A stretch of DNA of 40,225 nt from Lingula anatina (Eukaryota; Brachiopoda; Lingulata; Lingulida; Lingulidae), in NCBI RefSeq assembly GCF_001039355.2, contig NW_019775740.1:1-40225 (forward strand), in the 5' to 3' direction. Positions 1 through 13,227 of this stretch are shown piece after piece. A model generated the notes under the pieces. It was given only the letters and a program-made list of their open reading frames with translations, was not told the origin of the DNA and searched no databases. Positions within the stretch are counted from its first letter, which is position 1; every line of letters begins with the position of its first letter. The translations under genes and the position numbers were made by a program.

Positions 1-85
1 GTCCGGGGAAAGGGTAGTAAGGTTTTCCTTTATAAGCAGTGGCCGCAGCCAGAACAGCAAGGAGCACCAGCACGGACAGCTTCAT
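1..85 (-). CDS. First exon of a small secreted protein (partial, runs off the left edge)
   Basis: Read on the minus strand from the ATG at 85, the frame is open to the window edge (28 codons). It begins with a textbook signal peptide: Met-Lys, a hydrophobic run rich in Leu, Val and Ala, and a likely cleavage after Ala-Thr-Ala around residue 17. The mature part starts YKGKPYYPFPG. The start context is good (A at -3) and a TATA box lies about 65 bases upstream at a sensible distance. The protein family cannot be recognised from 28 residues. The Tyr/Pro/Gly-rich start of the mature chain would suit a small secreted or matrix peptide, but that is inference. Confidence 0.6.
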   Translation of the reverse strand, partial: MKLSVLVLLAVLAAATAYKGKPYYPFPG

Positions 86-147
86 TGTTTACGGTGACAC
101 GACAAAATAGTTTGGGATGTGCGATACGTGTTCATAATCCGAGTATA

Positions 148-155
148 TTTATATA
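148..155 (-). promoter_or_regulatory. TATA box for the left-edge secreted-protein gene
   Basis: On the minus strand this reads TATATAAA. It predicts a transcription start near position 125 and a 5' leader of about 40 bases before the ATG at 85. An upstream ATG at 135-133 would lie outside that transcript. Confidence 0.5.
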
Positions 156-1005
156 CCAACGAGTTGCATGTTATAAAGGTATTCCTTCTTTTTCTAAAGA
201 AGTTAAAGATATTTAAATTGATCTTATCACAGGTTGAGCGTTTTTGGTGAGAGAAATCACAACTTCTTTTCACTTATATTAATGAGATTACGTACTGGCA
301 CGAAACAAGAACAAACGACAACTGCAATAAATTGCATTTCAGTGTGAAATTTGTTACCGCATAAGCTATTTACTTAAGTATGAATCTGTCTTGATCGCCT
401 GAAACAACATATCAAAAGCATTTGTAGGTTCTTATCTCCATTTTTCATTAACAACAAGCGCCAGGAGTCTGTAGACTGCAGTCTGCCTTATGATAAAATA
501 AGGATAATTTCCTGAAAAAGAAACACTCTTACGGTGCACTTTTACGATGGGGTAAAAGAAGTCTGATTTTTATGATAAATAAAACATTTATTTTGTTGAT
601 TTTTATCCAATTTCTCTATTGTGTCTTCTAAAACTGTCTAACTGTTTTAACAGTTTAAAAAATCGAGCTCCAATTGTTCAGTTTTGTCAAATACACTCAG
701 TTAATGACACATAGTCATTAAACAGATATAACCTAATGATTTCTTTAACAAATATGCCCAATTAAAACAAAAGGCTTTTAAGACATTTAAATCATTTAAA
801 GGGATGACAACTCTTTATTTTGGTGCCACAAAAATGGGGTAAACGACAAAATTTCCCTAATTTCCAGTGGTTAACGAATCCTTTCCGACATTCAAAGTTA
901 GTCAATTGTTATTTAAAGTGTGATTTTTGTAATAATCTCTTTAGAGATGATTACGGAGGGAAGCGATCTATGAAGGTCCACGTGGTTCGAAGGCAAGCAC
1001 AGATT

Positions 1006-1066
1006 TAATAATAATTGCGATAATAATAATAATAATAATCATAATAATCATAATAATAATAATAAT
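1006..1066. repeat. AAT trinucleotide microsatellite
   Basis: Nearly uninterrupted ATA/AAT units with two ATC interruptions. Confidence 0.9.
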
Positions 1067-2642
1067 ACGGGACCACATTTTCAAAAGAATTTTCTCCAAA
1101 TGTTTTTAACCTTGTACATTGAGGTTTTAATAATAATTGGTCCTTAGATCTTATCGAGCGATTTGATGTGTCACAGAGATAATCCGGTGCAAGTCTATAG
1201 CAGAATGAGCGTATATTAATTTTTTGAAAAAAATAACCGCCATTTTGGTGGTAAAATTGAAATTATTATATTTCTATGTACTGACTACAGTTGTGGAAAT
1301 TTTGACTCTCATGTGAAGGGTTGTTATCCCTTTACGTTTTAGCGAAATAAAGCTTTATGGCATTTGATGTTGATAATACTTGAAATCAGTCACATTTTTT
1401 ATTCGTAAAAGGCACACGAGTTCTTTGGAGAATACAGTTCAAGTCATACTGAACAAAAGATAAACAGAAAACGCCCGGGAAATCAACCGAGCATGCTAAA
1501 GCGTAAAACACGTATTCTGTATGCTACTCTTTCCTTTATAACTTTAAAATGGCAATTTTACCGTTACCTCAGAAAATTAAGCTTGACATTTGTCGTGTGA
1601 AGAGTTCTGATGAGAAGAAATGACTTTTTGTCTTTGTTTTTCCCTTTTTCAAAAAGTACTTAAATATTTAAAAAGGATTATGGAGAGGAATGTAGAGCAC
1701 GTAGATCTTTTATCTTCAAGTGCCTTTTCATGCAGTACTGAGTGTCTGATGTTTCAGGTAAATCACTTGAAATCTTCAAAAGTGTTTAATGATGTATCAG
1801 TACTTCCTTAAAATGTGAAGCTTGTGGTGTAACCCGCACGAATATGAACAAAATTTAAGACAGGGCTAACCATTCAGAAAAAATGAGGGTGTACAGACTT
1901 GAAATTTAATGTGGAATATTTTTTCCAAATCATTTTTCATCGTTTTTCCCTACTTTTCTGACTGATAAATGAAATTAAAGATTAAAATCGTTTTAATAGC
2001 TTTAAATAATCTCTTCCAGGCGAATACAGAACGTTTTATAACGTTACCATAACGGGAGCATAACGTTTTTTGGGTAAAACATATAATAATATTATGTGTT
2101 TGCTGGGTTTAATGTCATTGTTTCATCAGTTTTTTAATTGAATGTACATAATAAAAGAACCAAAAATGATACTAAGTCATACAACAACCATAAAAAGCAA
2201 TATTTTGAATCTCCATATTTTCCAAATTATCATCTGTAAAAGAGTTTCATGCCCCACAAAGCTCTGTGTGAACCGGAGTTTTCATCGTGCAACCTACAAT
2301 TGTTCCTAAGATACCCCCTATATTATAAAATGGTAGTCAAGCGGTTTCCAGGTTATCCCCGTGTTTGATGTGGTTCAGGTTACCATTTGTGTTTTAGCAC
2401 CATTGTGATATCCACATGATGCTGTCAATGACCCAAGTCATTCTAGACGAGGCACACGCTTCGTCGTAGGCCTCTTCAGAATATCTGTCACACATGTAAG
2501 TCTACTTTGACTACCTAAGCAGTGCAGGTGAAACCTGCCCCAATAAAAGAAACCACTCGGTTTCAGAGTTCTCCCCGGAAACGGTCATGGTCACCAATTC
2601 ATTAGAGAAACAGTTTCACTATTTACAGGGGCTTCATCAGAG

Positions 2643-2750
2643 GCCGTCTGGTGTTCTAACGGGGTATAACCAGTCTGGTGTTCTAACGAGGTATAACCAG
2701 TCTGGTGTTCTAACGAGGTATAACCAGTCTGGTGTTCTAACGAGGTATAA
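2643..2750 (+). repeat. 27-bp minisatellite, four units
   Basis: Four head-to-tail 27-base units at 2643-2669, 2670-2696, 2697-2723 and 2724-2750. The last three are identical; the first differs at a few positions. As 27 is a multiple of three, the plus frame through it stays open and would give repeated SGVLTRYNQ, but there is no other evidence of coding. Confidence 0.95.
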
Positions 2751-5700
2751 CGGGCATAAATCTATAAAACTGTACGGACAGTTCCGTGTGACACAGTTAT
2801 CTGTCTGTCAAATCTGTCTTTTTCGCGCCATTTTGGCACAGGTTAATAATGCGGTGAAACTTTACTTATTTCATTTCACGCTCTGCAAAACCGACCGCTT
2901 TCATGCAAAATTTCAAATTCTATGCAGTAGTTGCCGACATATGGATACTTTTTGCCAAATCCAAGCTCTGACCAGCCCAATGGAGCATTAACCAATTTAA
3001 TCACTGCATATTACATAATGCAGCAGTGCTACAGACATGGTAATCACTTACAGGTACTTAGTAGCGACACACCTGGATACACACTTCTCCATTTACATAT
3101 CTTATATTATGAGATTTGAGATTTTTGAAAAAAAAAACCATTTTCACTAGGTAGGCATACCTTTGAAACTGAAATATTCCATATTAAATGTCAAGTCTGT
3201 ATGTTTCCTTAGTTCAGCGCTTCCTGCGCTTATGACGTTGTTATAAAGTGCAGGGGTGGGTTGGGGGACCAAGCCCTCCTCCCCGCCCCCGATAGTCGTC
3301 CAAAAAAAAAAAAAAAAAACCCAGTTAGTCATCATTTTCCTGATCTCACCTTAATAGATTTTAAGAAATCAAAATATGCCAGATTACAAAATGAATAAAT
3401 AAAAAATAAATAAAAAATAACGATCATAATATAAACAAAATGTTGAAACAAAAGATGCTTATAGGTTGAATTCGTCTGAGATGCGTGCGTGTCAGCAGTC
3501 GGTGTTTGAAAACACTTCCCTTTATAACAACTCAATTTCAACTCTGATGTTAGGGTCTTTGACCCCCCTGGCACTATAAGTGGCAAAACAATACATTAGT
3601 TCTTTTATAGCCGTTCATTATGTATTGAAATGGCATCCTAGGGCAAGCCATAACGGGGTTTATTTCACTGCAACGCTGTCACATCTGTTTAAAATTGTAT
3701 TTGTCAAGTTGATAAAAAAGTTATGGACTATTATGTTGCGTGTCAAAGTGAACTTATAACTCGTGTCTTGGTAAAATAGCATGTTATATAAACCATTAAC
3801 AACAGTCATAAACAACTTTATTAGATACGGCAGATGAATGCATCTTTGTTACTCTTTCCGCAACATTTTTAAAAATGATAAAAAGTGAGATCAACTGCAA
3901 CCAGGTTTCAGTCTTTTAATATGTGATGTCCGTTAATTTTCTCCTGCAAACCCCCCTCTGCCCTTTGCCCCCCTCCCCCCCCCCCCCCAACAATCTTATT
4001 ACAATCTTGAGAATTAGCAATATGATACTATAATTATGTATGATATAAAAATAAAGTGATTTTATCCTTCTGGCAACTTGCCATTTTAATAATGTTTCTC
4101 CTCTAGGTAACATATTTATGAACTGTTATTTTTATTATTAACAAGTGATGGCTAAGTCATTCTGGTGGCCCCTTCATAAACGTTTGGTACTAACCCCCTC
4201 CCCACCTTGATGTTTATAATATTGTATGCCCAGTTGAGCAGGTAGAGGTGGAGTACACAAATAATCTCACACATTGAAATATCCTTTTTATGAACCAAAT
4301 TAATTCTTTCACCATGACGCCTTTGATCACTTTGCCCAACGTTAACCACACTGATTTTTCAGGTAAGCGAGTAGAGGTGAGGTAAACAAAGTAATCGTAT
4401 AGAAAATAGATCAGCGCTCGATTTTCAGGTTCAATTGCCTACTACGTGGGTTCCTTGAAATACATTATAAACTATTAAGATGCTCAGTAAGCGACCAAAG
4501 GTAGTTTATCTTAAAAATGATTTCCGGTAAGTTCTCTGCTATAGAATCATGTGCTTGTAGATGCAGTAAAATCATAAAAAATTACAAGATGGAAAAAAAA
4601 AAACGCGTTGAACCTCAAGGGCGGGCAACGTCTCTCTAATTCATAAATTAAACAGAAATTGTTAAAAAGCCTAAGGAAATTAATCGACATATACAAATTG
4701 GACTTTAAATTGAATAGTCTTTTGAGGAAAGCATCCGAGGTGGTTATATAATCGCTGTACATTTGTATATAATATATATTTTGATAAAAGTTGATAGAAC
4801 GCGTCATTCATTCAACAGATTGATATTGAACATGGGCTCTTTCAATTAACACGGTGGGAAACTTAGTGTCACACTTCTCTGTATTAGTCGAAATAGTATT
4901 CAGCGCGAGAAAAACGTATTTTGAGGTAAACCATGTACTAAAATACAATACAGCCAATTTTAGATAAAACTGATTTTTAAATTTGACTAATTTGTAATGC
5001 ATGCTTATTAACAGCAGAAAGAAATCATTGGTTTAATAAAAAATGGCGCGTTCAAAATGAACGGGTTTTCTCGTGTCCATGTCCCCCTCTCCATCTCTCC
5101 GTCTCTCCACGCACGCGCGCACACGTGCCCATTAAGATTTAAACGGTCACAAAGAGGAGTGGAACAGCATTATCAGAAAAACAAGTCTCTTAAATTTGAG
5201 AGGTGGCAAGTCTCGTGTTGCCTCGATCTAACTACGGTTATGATAACGTAGCACGCCAATTTATAATACCGCTTATCAGCAGTCAACGTTTTAATGCCAG
5301 AAACGCCTGAAAGGAACGCCTTTTCGTAAAATGTATTTCTATATTGCAATTTCAATTGCATTTTTTTCTTTTTTTTTTCTTCTCGGATCAGAACCAGCAG
5401 TATTCCACATAGGAATAAAAGAAACATCTTTGAATTTCAAAATGATTTTTTCTTCGTTAAATGTTTATGTACATCAACCGCTTTCGCATTGGAGTTCAGT
5501 AATGATGTTTTTACTTTTAAATTATTTAGTACTGCCTTACTACTTTTGTGTTCAGTCCGTGATATTTCAAACAGTTTTTCCATTGTTGTTTTTGTTAATG
5601 AAGATGTCTATGGGGTGTACACAAAATGTATAATAGTGTTGACTAGATGTAACATTTAATGATACTCAGCCTTAGACTGATACTAATGTTTCTTGATCTT

Positions 5701-5984
5701 ATTATTTAGCTAAGCTTTCAAATTGTCTGTTGTCTGTTCATTTTCCACTCCGTATGGTTTTCCTTTTTCACTGACTGATGTGAGTAACTCTTGCAGGTCT
5801 GGATATGTGTTTAACTAAGCTGTATCATCTATATAGCCCAGATTGTTTATGCTACCTATATTCACTGTATCTTATATATGTAGTACATGTACTTGTATCT
5901 TCGGCTTCTTTGAATATTTTATCGGTGTGATTGCTTCATTCTTTCCGTTATTTTACAAAGAAAAAATGCTGTAAGTAAATAACA

Positions 5985-6395
5985 AACAAGGCAGCAAAGC
6001 TATCAAATAAACAGATACATATAAATATACCGGTAAAGGGCAAGACTGATAGAAAAAGTCACTGGGACATTAAAACAGTCTAAAAACAACCTCTTCAAAA
6101 TGAAAGTACATTAGAATACTTTTGTCGATTTTGATGCAATAACATATAATGCTTAAAATAGCACATTCGCTTTTAATTTTCATTACGTACATCTGTTTCT
6201 CTGAGCATTCTGAAAAAAATGTAGCTTGCGCAGGGCGTCAGACCCAAGGGAATGCAAAGACAACTAAAAAAATACCAATACGCAAATATTTAAAAAAATC
6301 TAGAAAACACACACTGGATAACACCAACAAAGATAATCCCATCAGGCTGGTTTTCGAACTTGAACTGAATTTTGGTGCCATAAATCAGTCCAGTT
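5985..6395 (+). repeat. Dispersed repeat, copy A
   Basis: Begins near a block reading caaggcagcaaagct, continues through a ttttgatgcaa block and ends near a ggctggtttt/aacttgaact block and a 'cagtcc' end. The same ordered blocks occur at 6440-6725 and 39933-40225 in the same orientation. It is probably an old nonautonomous transposable element; its class is unknown. Confidence 0.6.
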
Positions 6396-6439
6396 AGTCT
6401 GAGATTAATAAGTCACGCCGTTATCCATCTATTTCGTTA

Positions 6440-6725
6440 AAATTGCACAAAACTGCTTTTGATTTTGTCAGTTTTGATGCAATATCACGAAACGCTTAAA
6501 TAGCATAATAACAACCGATTTTAATTGTGTACTATTGTTACTGTGGACATTCATAAAACACAACTAGCAGAGAGCTTTAGATCCATGGGAACTCAAAGTC
6601 ACACTTACAAAAAAGTCAATTTGAGAAAAAATCCAGAAATTACTTCACAAATGTATTAACTTAATAAATATAATCCCGTCAGGCTAGTTTTTAACTTGAG
6701 CGGTGTTTCAGTCCATAGAATAATT
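6440..6725 (+). repeat. Dispersed repeat, copy B
   Basis: Shares with copy A the gtcagttttgatgcaata-like block, an agatccatgggaactcaa-like block and the atcccgtcaggct block. It lies directly after copy A in the same orientation, so the two could be a tandem pair. The first part of the repeat is missing or too diverged to see. Confidence 0.55.
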
Positions 6726-9523
6726 CCGTTAACTTGAATAATAGTAAGTAACGTTTTTCCTTTTAGTCCATGAGCCAAAATGGAAAAGGGTCTTATTTAA
6801 GTATTTGGCTGCACCCCGTTAGGCAAAGGTTTTCTGATTGATTATTGTGGTTAGAACTTACTTATGGAGTTTACGAGGAAAAAGTGCACAGGAAGCTACA
6901 TGTAAGTGGTGCCGACAGTTATGACAGCTGCACGTGATGGCTACTTTTAAAGATATAGAGTGTCTGCTCATAAAAAAAGCAAATATTTCAGCCTAAGAAG
7001 TTGTTAAGACTTCTACCTAAAAGATTCTGATAGCATCACAGAGTGAAATAAAGAACATGCCGAGAATATGAAATTCGTAATGGTGCATTTTATGACATTA
7101 TCTTCGCTTGAATCACACTGGCGCCCTCATTATTTTTTGAGCTTAATGACCAATTTGTATCAAATCATATCTCATTAGGCCATTTTTTAAGTATGATATT
7201 CACACACAGCGTGTAAATTGTTTTTAACATCTAGAAGTGAAAGGTTTAACACATGCCTGGGCTTACTTTGACCAACATTTTCTCATGGGCCTTTTTGGAA
7301 GAAGAAACTCTTCTTCCATTGACATTTCATACAGTCACATATACAGCTAGTAGGAAGCCAGATTTATAACCCATCCACTTCAGCTTATTGATTTCTTTTG
7401 CATGTCAAAAGATAACTGGTAAAAAAATCTCCTCTCGGAGGAGAAAAAAAACTGACTCTAGTTGAAATTTCTTTTCTCAGTTGAAAATCTGTCAATTTTT
7501 TTTACCCATAATGATGTATTTGTTTACATTTAAACGGTACAGGATCTGATTCATACTAAAATAACACAGGCACTGAATTTGTGTAAGTTTGCTATATATC
7601 AGTGCCTTTTCCATACTTTTTTTTATTTTAGGGCAAGCACACCCAGGGTCCCGCAACACATAGGTAAACCTACTAGAGATTGTAAATAGTCATTAAGTTG
7701 ATTGAAGAAGTCAGAACACAGGGGTTGTTGTATTGATTTTGCATTTTGTTAAGATTATAATAAAATACTGCTGTTATGAATGAGTTGCTGAATAATCATC
7801 ACCAAAGCAAAATGTTTAAGACAGTTGCTTCAGATGCAGATATTCTTGGATAGCTGCAATTCTGAGTCTGTTACAAAAATACTGATCAACTGTACATCCT
7901 TCCATACAATAAAATACAACACTTGGATTCAAAAATCGAAATATATTCAGATCAACTTTAGGGTACCCTGTACATGCATGCTGAAACTGGAAGTACACAT
8001 TGTTAACTAAAAAGTTTGATACAAAATCTGTGCAATATGTAGAATAATTTTCATAAGCACAATCACAAATATTCCCATGGGCAAATGAATAAATATATAA
8101 AAACGAAATGAATATGTTCAGAATGATTGCTCACTAAAGCAGCATTTGCTACATTTCTTTTTCACTGTACAGTTCATGGCAAGAATATTGAAAAGAAAAT
8201 GGTAAAAGCCTTAATTTCAAACTAAAACATTCTGAAAATCATGCCTTGTCATATACTAGTGCAGGGGCACCCCTTTTTTCGAACAAACAAAAGCAGAAAC
8301 AGCCCCACCCTCCTTAAATTGGAGAAAATACACCCTGGGACTAACAGGGGCATGTCGCATACATTTCCTATTGCTCAAAGTGTACCTCCACCAGAGGGAG
8401 ACTGTAACAACCCAACCAGCAATGACAATACCTTCAGCTTTAAGCGAGATTGTGGAATTAAAGACCCCTATCAAGACTAATAGAAATTTCTTCAATATAC
8501 ACTTATGGGTGCTGGAAAATTGCTCCATTTTTTTAAAAAAGGATGCCGAAACCTTTGGAAGCATAGATACTAAAGAAGTGCACATTGTTTGATCGAAACT
8601 AGAGTCCCTAAAAGATAGAAGACATGCAAACACACATATACAGCTTTCTAGTGGCTGGTATTCAATTCAGGATTACTTTTATATCAGCATTAGTTTTCAA
8701 GAAAAAGATGAATATTTCATATTTTTATAATACTTACACGACTTCCTTAAAATAAAAATTGTTTCTGAAAGTGCACTTTTTTTATCATACAAAATGTTCT
8801 CTTCTCCCACAATACCCTTAAATAACCAATGTGCACTGAACTCACTCTTACTGGAAATAGTTTTTAATTAACATTTGAAATTGTTAAAAACATATAAGTT
8901 CAAATGTCAATACTCATTGGATTGTTTCTGAAGGCTATATTTTCTTTATCTTCATTTTGATTTAGTCAATTAATGAATGAAGGTCCCTGAAAAATAATCC
9001 CCTATTCACTAAACACCTGACAGCCAATTACAACCTCAATCCTCCACATTCATTTGGGACATATTTAAAACAATAATTTACCATTGTTTTTATACCAATT
9101 TAAGCCAACACATAAATTGAATAAACCATCAAACTGTATATAAAACCTAAATGATTGCTAACTTCTCCACTTGCAGGCATATACCACCATTTCTTTATTA
9201 GTCAATAACTTGTCCGTAGGATGGGTACCCCCTACCCTTGCCCCCCTTATTACTTTTTCAACAATCCTGGGACGTTTCTTTATATCCATTTTCTACAGTT
9301 ACAGATCTTGGGTATTTACAGTTTGCATTTCACCCTCATTTCAATTTTCAGCTAAATTAATCAAATAAATGAGGGAATACATTTCAAAGTACAGAATTTA
9401 CAACAGTTTGGTACAAATTGGGAATTGCTCTTCAAACTTCTGTAAGCATTACATCACAGCTGAAGTCATTTCTCACAAGTGGCTGAGTCTGTCACCACCA
9501 ACATAAAGCACCATCTCCATCTA

Positions 9524-9545
9524 TTATATATATATATATATATAT
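9524..9545. repeat. TA dinucleotide microsatellite
   Basis: Uninterrupted TA run, just beyond the MVB12 stop codon and so possibly in its 3' untranslated region. Confidence 0.8.
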
Positions 9546-9717
9546 GTGGCTTGTTTTTGTTATGGTTTCCATGTGCCACAAATCCCTAAGGCATTGCAGT
9601 TGTTGTGACATCATAAAACACATTGTGTCAGGTGTGACACAAAGCCACGCAATGATCACCAGACGCTCCTCTGTTGTATTGTAATTATGTCAAATGTAGC
9701 AAGAACACTGGCTTAGA

Positions 9718-12700
9718 TCACTCAGGAGGCATTCTAGCAGCTGCTGATTTTTCTGCGTTGAAGTCATAATTGTACTGTAAAAGAAAATGCATATGCTTAG
9801 CTTTTACATTCATCATCATTCTATGAACAGGAAAAGGATGGAAATATAAAAACTGATTACATTAGTGTCAAGCATCAAAAGTGTGAATATAACCAAATAA
9901 TATTTTAGAAAATTGAAAAGAAATTTACTTACATCGCTCATAACTTCCATCAAAGTTTTATATTTAACATCAGGGATAGTCATCTGAAAATAAAATTTAT
10001 ATAAACAAATATACTTTGATATGAAGTAGTTGGTCTCATAATGCATATGTAATTCAGAAATAATTATTCTTGGTTCTTAATGCAAGTAATATTAATTTTT
10101 GTTGTTTTTGCATGTTGTTAACCAAAACTGTTGTAATTATATAATAAAAATTCAATTTAGAAATCATAAAAAGCATACATTACCATAAAACATACTTACA
10201 TTTTTTAAATGGGAATAATCTTCCAAATTAGGACCAAGTTCAAAGGGTATACCATAGAGAGCTAATGATAAAAAAAGAAATAAGACCTAAATAGTTTATT
10301 TCAAAGATGTAATTATAATAACTTATTCACTCTATAATTCTACTATAAATGTAAATGAAACTTTATTATATATATATTACACATATTTTTTACAATGTGT
10401 GTGCCTTTGTCATTATTTAAATCAGCTTTATTTTTTCTACATATTCTGTTATAGAACATACAGAAATCTCCCAATATCAATTAAGTAAGCAAATTAAGAA
10501 ACATAAACAAATAGGAAAAGGCAAAAATATACCAGAAGAAAAAAGAATGTTGGAAATTGTTAAATTTAATTAACTACTTCATAAGGAAATGCATTTGTTT
10601 ATAGCAGCTACAGTGTATCAAATAAAATCTAAATAGCAATATCAATATCAAAGACACATACAGGGTACTTTCCGTATACAACTCACAATGTGCTGGTATA
10701 CTTTAAGGAAGTGAAGTCTGATGTCTTAGCGTAACAAAAATCTGAATTCGCATTGAATGAGAAATCTTAATACTTACGAGAGTTCACAGTCTGTATGCTC
10801 CCCTGCCTAACCAGACCGCTTGTTTCTGCACTGCTGGCGGAGTGACCTTGACCTTGACTAGACATCCAAGATGGCTGCATCACAGGGCTAGGACGCCTGT
10901 GACTTGGAGGCATATATGGAGCAAGGCTGGGGTTAGCTGTGTAAGGCAAATTTTGTCCCTGTGCCTGAGCGTCCATGGAGTAAGTTGGCGGTTTTGACAT
11001 GTATGATGGCGGCATACTGTAAGGAAGTGATGTTTGTTGCCCAGTGGAGCCATCTTGTGGCACTGGGGAAATCTTTGTGCACAGTAGAAGGTTATTGATG
11101 TCTCTGAAATGATAATTATGTCACATATTGATTTTGACATAAAAAATAAACTTACATGTTAGACTGAACTTTCACTTGTAAGAAATACTGTCACATGTTA
11201 ATGATCAACGACTTTTCACATGTTTACTATGTTATTGTTTAGAACGTACTAGTGATGCTTTCTAACATCAGAGTTTCTTTTTTTTTTTTTTTGGAAGTGA
11301 AATGATTAAATCACACAGCAACATAAATGTATGATTTTCTCTGTTTGGCTTAATGAATCATGTTTACCCAAAGATACCCTATCTAAGCTTATATATGATA
11401 CAATGATTATTTTTGCAAACTACAAATATATGAGGATTGCATACAGTGTATCAACCTGAGTTTCAGAACTGACTCAGGCCAGATTCTTCCTTTTCAAATT
11501 CACCAAAAATGAACCTCTTTGACATTTGATTGAATTTTTACCACATCAATCACAAAAGTTTATAAGACAGGCCTATTAACAACATCACATTCTCTTCTGA
11601 ATCAAGGTAACCACTAAATACAGAAGAGGTAAACATCAATAAAATAAAACTTTTTATTGAATGTCAAAGTCTGATAAATGTGCACATATGGAAGTTTGAA
11701 AATGAAGAAACTGGTACACGTACACATGAAATCTGAAGCTCAGGTAAACATAGCTGAGAACAACAATAGTGGACAAATTTGATCTCAGTCTTACCCAATA
11801 AGTGTGTAACCTGTTGGCGGCCTTTTTAGCTTACTGAGAAAAATAATTTCACTAATAGCATCATTTGCACTTGTCCTTGAGACCATCTTTACACAAAGAA
11901 CCTTCTTTTTTAATGCTTTATCCCCTAAAAAACAAACAGTATGAAATTAAAACAGGTAATCATTGTAAATAATTTTCATATTTACACAAAACATTAATCA
12001 CCAAATATCCTTTAAGTTCCTTCTCAAGATATGCTTGAGCAGAAAAAAAATTTTTCAGGACTTATCATAACAATCTAGAAAAAAAAAGCATGGCATAAAA
12101 ACTATGACAGAAATTACCTTTTGGCACAATTACGTTCTCTGACAACACAATGCATTTTTGAAACATAGCAACTAATATATTCTCTTCACAACAGGACAGA
12201 AAAAAAATTAAACCTGCCACTTTCTCTTCTTAAAATAAAGGTTAAAGTATTCATATCCATAATGTCTACACCTGTACCACCTCACCTGAGTTTTGTGTAT
12301 ATTCAATACGAGAGAACTGAGCTGGCATGTTATCATTTTCATTGATCACTGCAATATCTGCCAATACATTATTCAGTGCTCCATTTGCCAGGGGGAAAAC
12401 CCTTGTGATACAAAGAAATCTGGTGATCTTTTTCCTCAGAAAAGAGTCCTTCCATAGGTCAGCTTCTTCATTACTGTCATGGCATCTTGCAATCTAATTA
12501 AAAGTAATTTCTCAAAGTAAACTCTTTAATATGATTTAATAATTAAGTAAAGTTCACATCTAGCACTTACATGTAGTAATCAATTCATAAGTATCTTATC
12601 CAGGTTAGGTATTTTTCAGTATTCAGAGTTGAAATGAAATCAATGTAAAAGAATACTAAGTTCTGTATTTCTGAGCATACGCGGGGCACTGGGCTCTATA

Positions 12701-12929
12701 ACCATATCTACTAGCAAATGCTAATGTCAAGAAAGTCAGGAAGTACACATCCTCACCACACTGTATCCTGCAGGACAGGCAGATTTATCTGAGACTATGC
12801 AGAGGCCTGTGATGGGATATGTCCCCGGTAGAGAACCTGTCAGGTCTTGCATGTTCTGCATTGTGGAGATGGTTATGGGATAATCTGTAGCCAAGGTTAT
12901 GTCCCCTCTCAGGCTACATTGAGACCCTN
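9718..12929 (-). CDS. MVB12: MVB12 / FAM125-type ESCRT-I subunit (MABP + UMA), seven exons
   Basis: MVB12 is the fourth subunit of ESCRT-I, which sorts ubiquitinated cargo into multivesicular bodies. Its MABP domain binds membrane and its UMA region binds the core complex. Minus-strand exons: 12929-12757, 12493-12286, 11924-11795, 11103-10778, 10261-10200, 9983-9933 and 9774-9718. All introns are GT-AG and all phases agree. From Met at 12861 (A at -3) the spliced frame is 312 aa, close to vertebrate MVB12B. MABP spans the first three exons: PITGLCIVSDKSACPAGY, then EEADLWKDSFLRKKITRFLC, then RPPTGYTLIG. The large exon is a Pro/Ser/Met-rich linker (PPSYMSKPPTYSM). The last three exons carry the UMA box (LYGIPFELGP, then YNYDFNAEKSAAARMPP just before the stop). 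The first exon opens after a tttcag acceptor with an N as its first base. Its frame is open to that acceptor, so translation may start further upstream. Confidence 0.88.
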
Positions 12930-13227
12930 CTGAAAGTGAATGAATGTTAAAAATGTTATTACACAATAGGTTAAGCTTCGAGATAAACACAACGTAGGCC
13001 TTCTGGTTAACTCCTGTCCATCAAATGAATTATTTTTTTGACCGAGTTCCGTCAGTAATTGGCAACAATAAACTGTTCAGATTTTTGGTTTGATACTTTA
13101 TCAACGTTATTACTTTTATTATTTTCGTGATTTAAGACACTGACTTTACTTCATTCTTTTTTTCAAATATGACAGGAATTTGCGCAGGGGCTTACATTAT
13201 TTCTAGGAAATGATTGAAATTTCATAC

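Larger units (their letters stand above)
156..9717. other. Long noncoding stretch with scattered repeats
   Basis: No open frame here has splice signals, codon bias or a recognisable domain. The stretch is AT-rich with poly-A, poly-T and poly-C runs. It contains an AAT microsatellite (about 1006-1066), a 27-bp minisatellite (2643-2750), a poly-C tract (about 3968-3988), a weak direct repeat of about 135 bp (near 4230-4265 and 4363-4400) and two diverged copies of a dispersed repeat (about 5985-6395 and 6440-6725). The part next to 9717 may be 3' untranslated sequence of the MVB12 gene: a minus-strand AATAAA is at 9194-9199, but its use cannot be shown. Confidence 0.5.

Noticed and set aside
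7426-7452. Hairpin ctcctctcggaggag flanked by A runs, like a bacterial terminator
   Set aside because: The window is animal DNA; a 5-6 bp stem is expected by chance and has no gene beside it.
7565-7608. Inverted pair aggcactga / tcagtgcct considered as a microRNA precursor
   Set aside because: The stem is only about 10 bp with a loop of over 20 bases, too short for a pre-miRNA.
8256-8633. 125-codon open frame on the minus strand, with a 79-codon open frame on the other strand
   Set aside because: No domain, no splice context and no conserved motif; the two frames overlap on opposite strands in low-complexity DNA. It may be 3' untranslated or repeat sequence.
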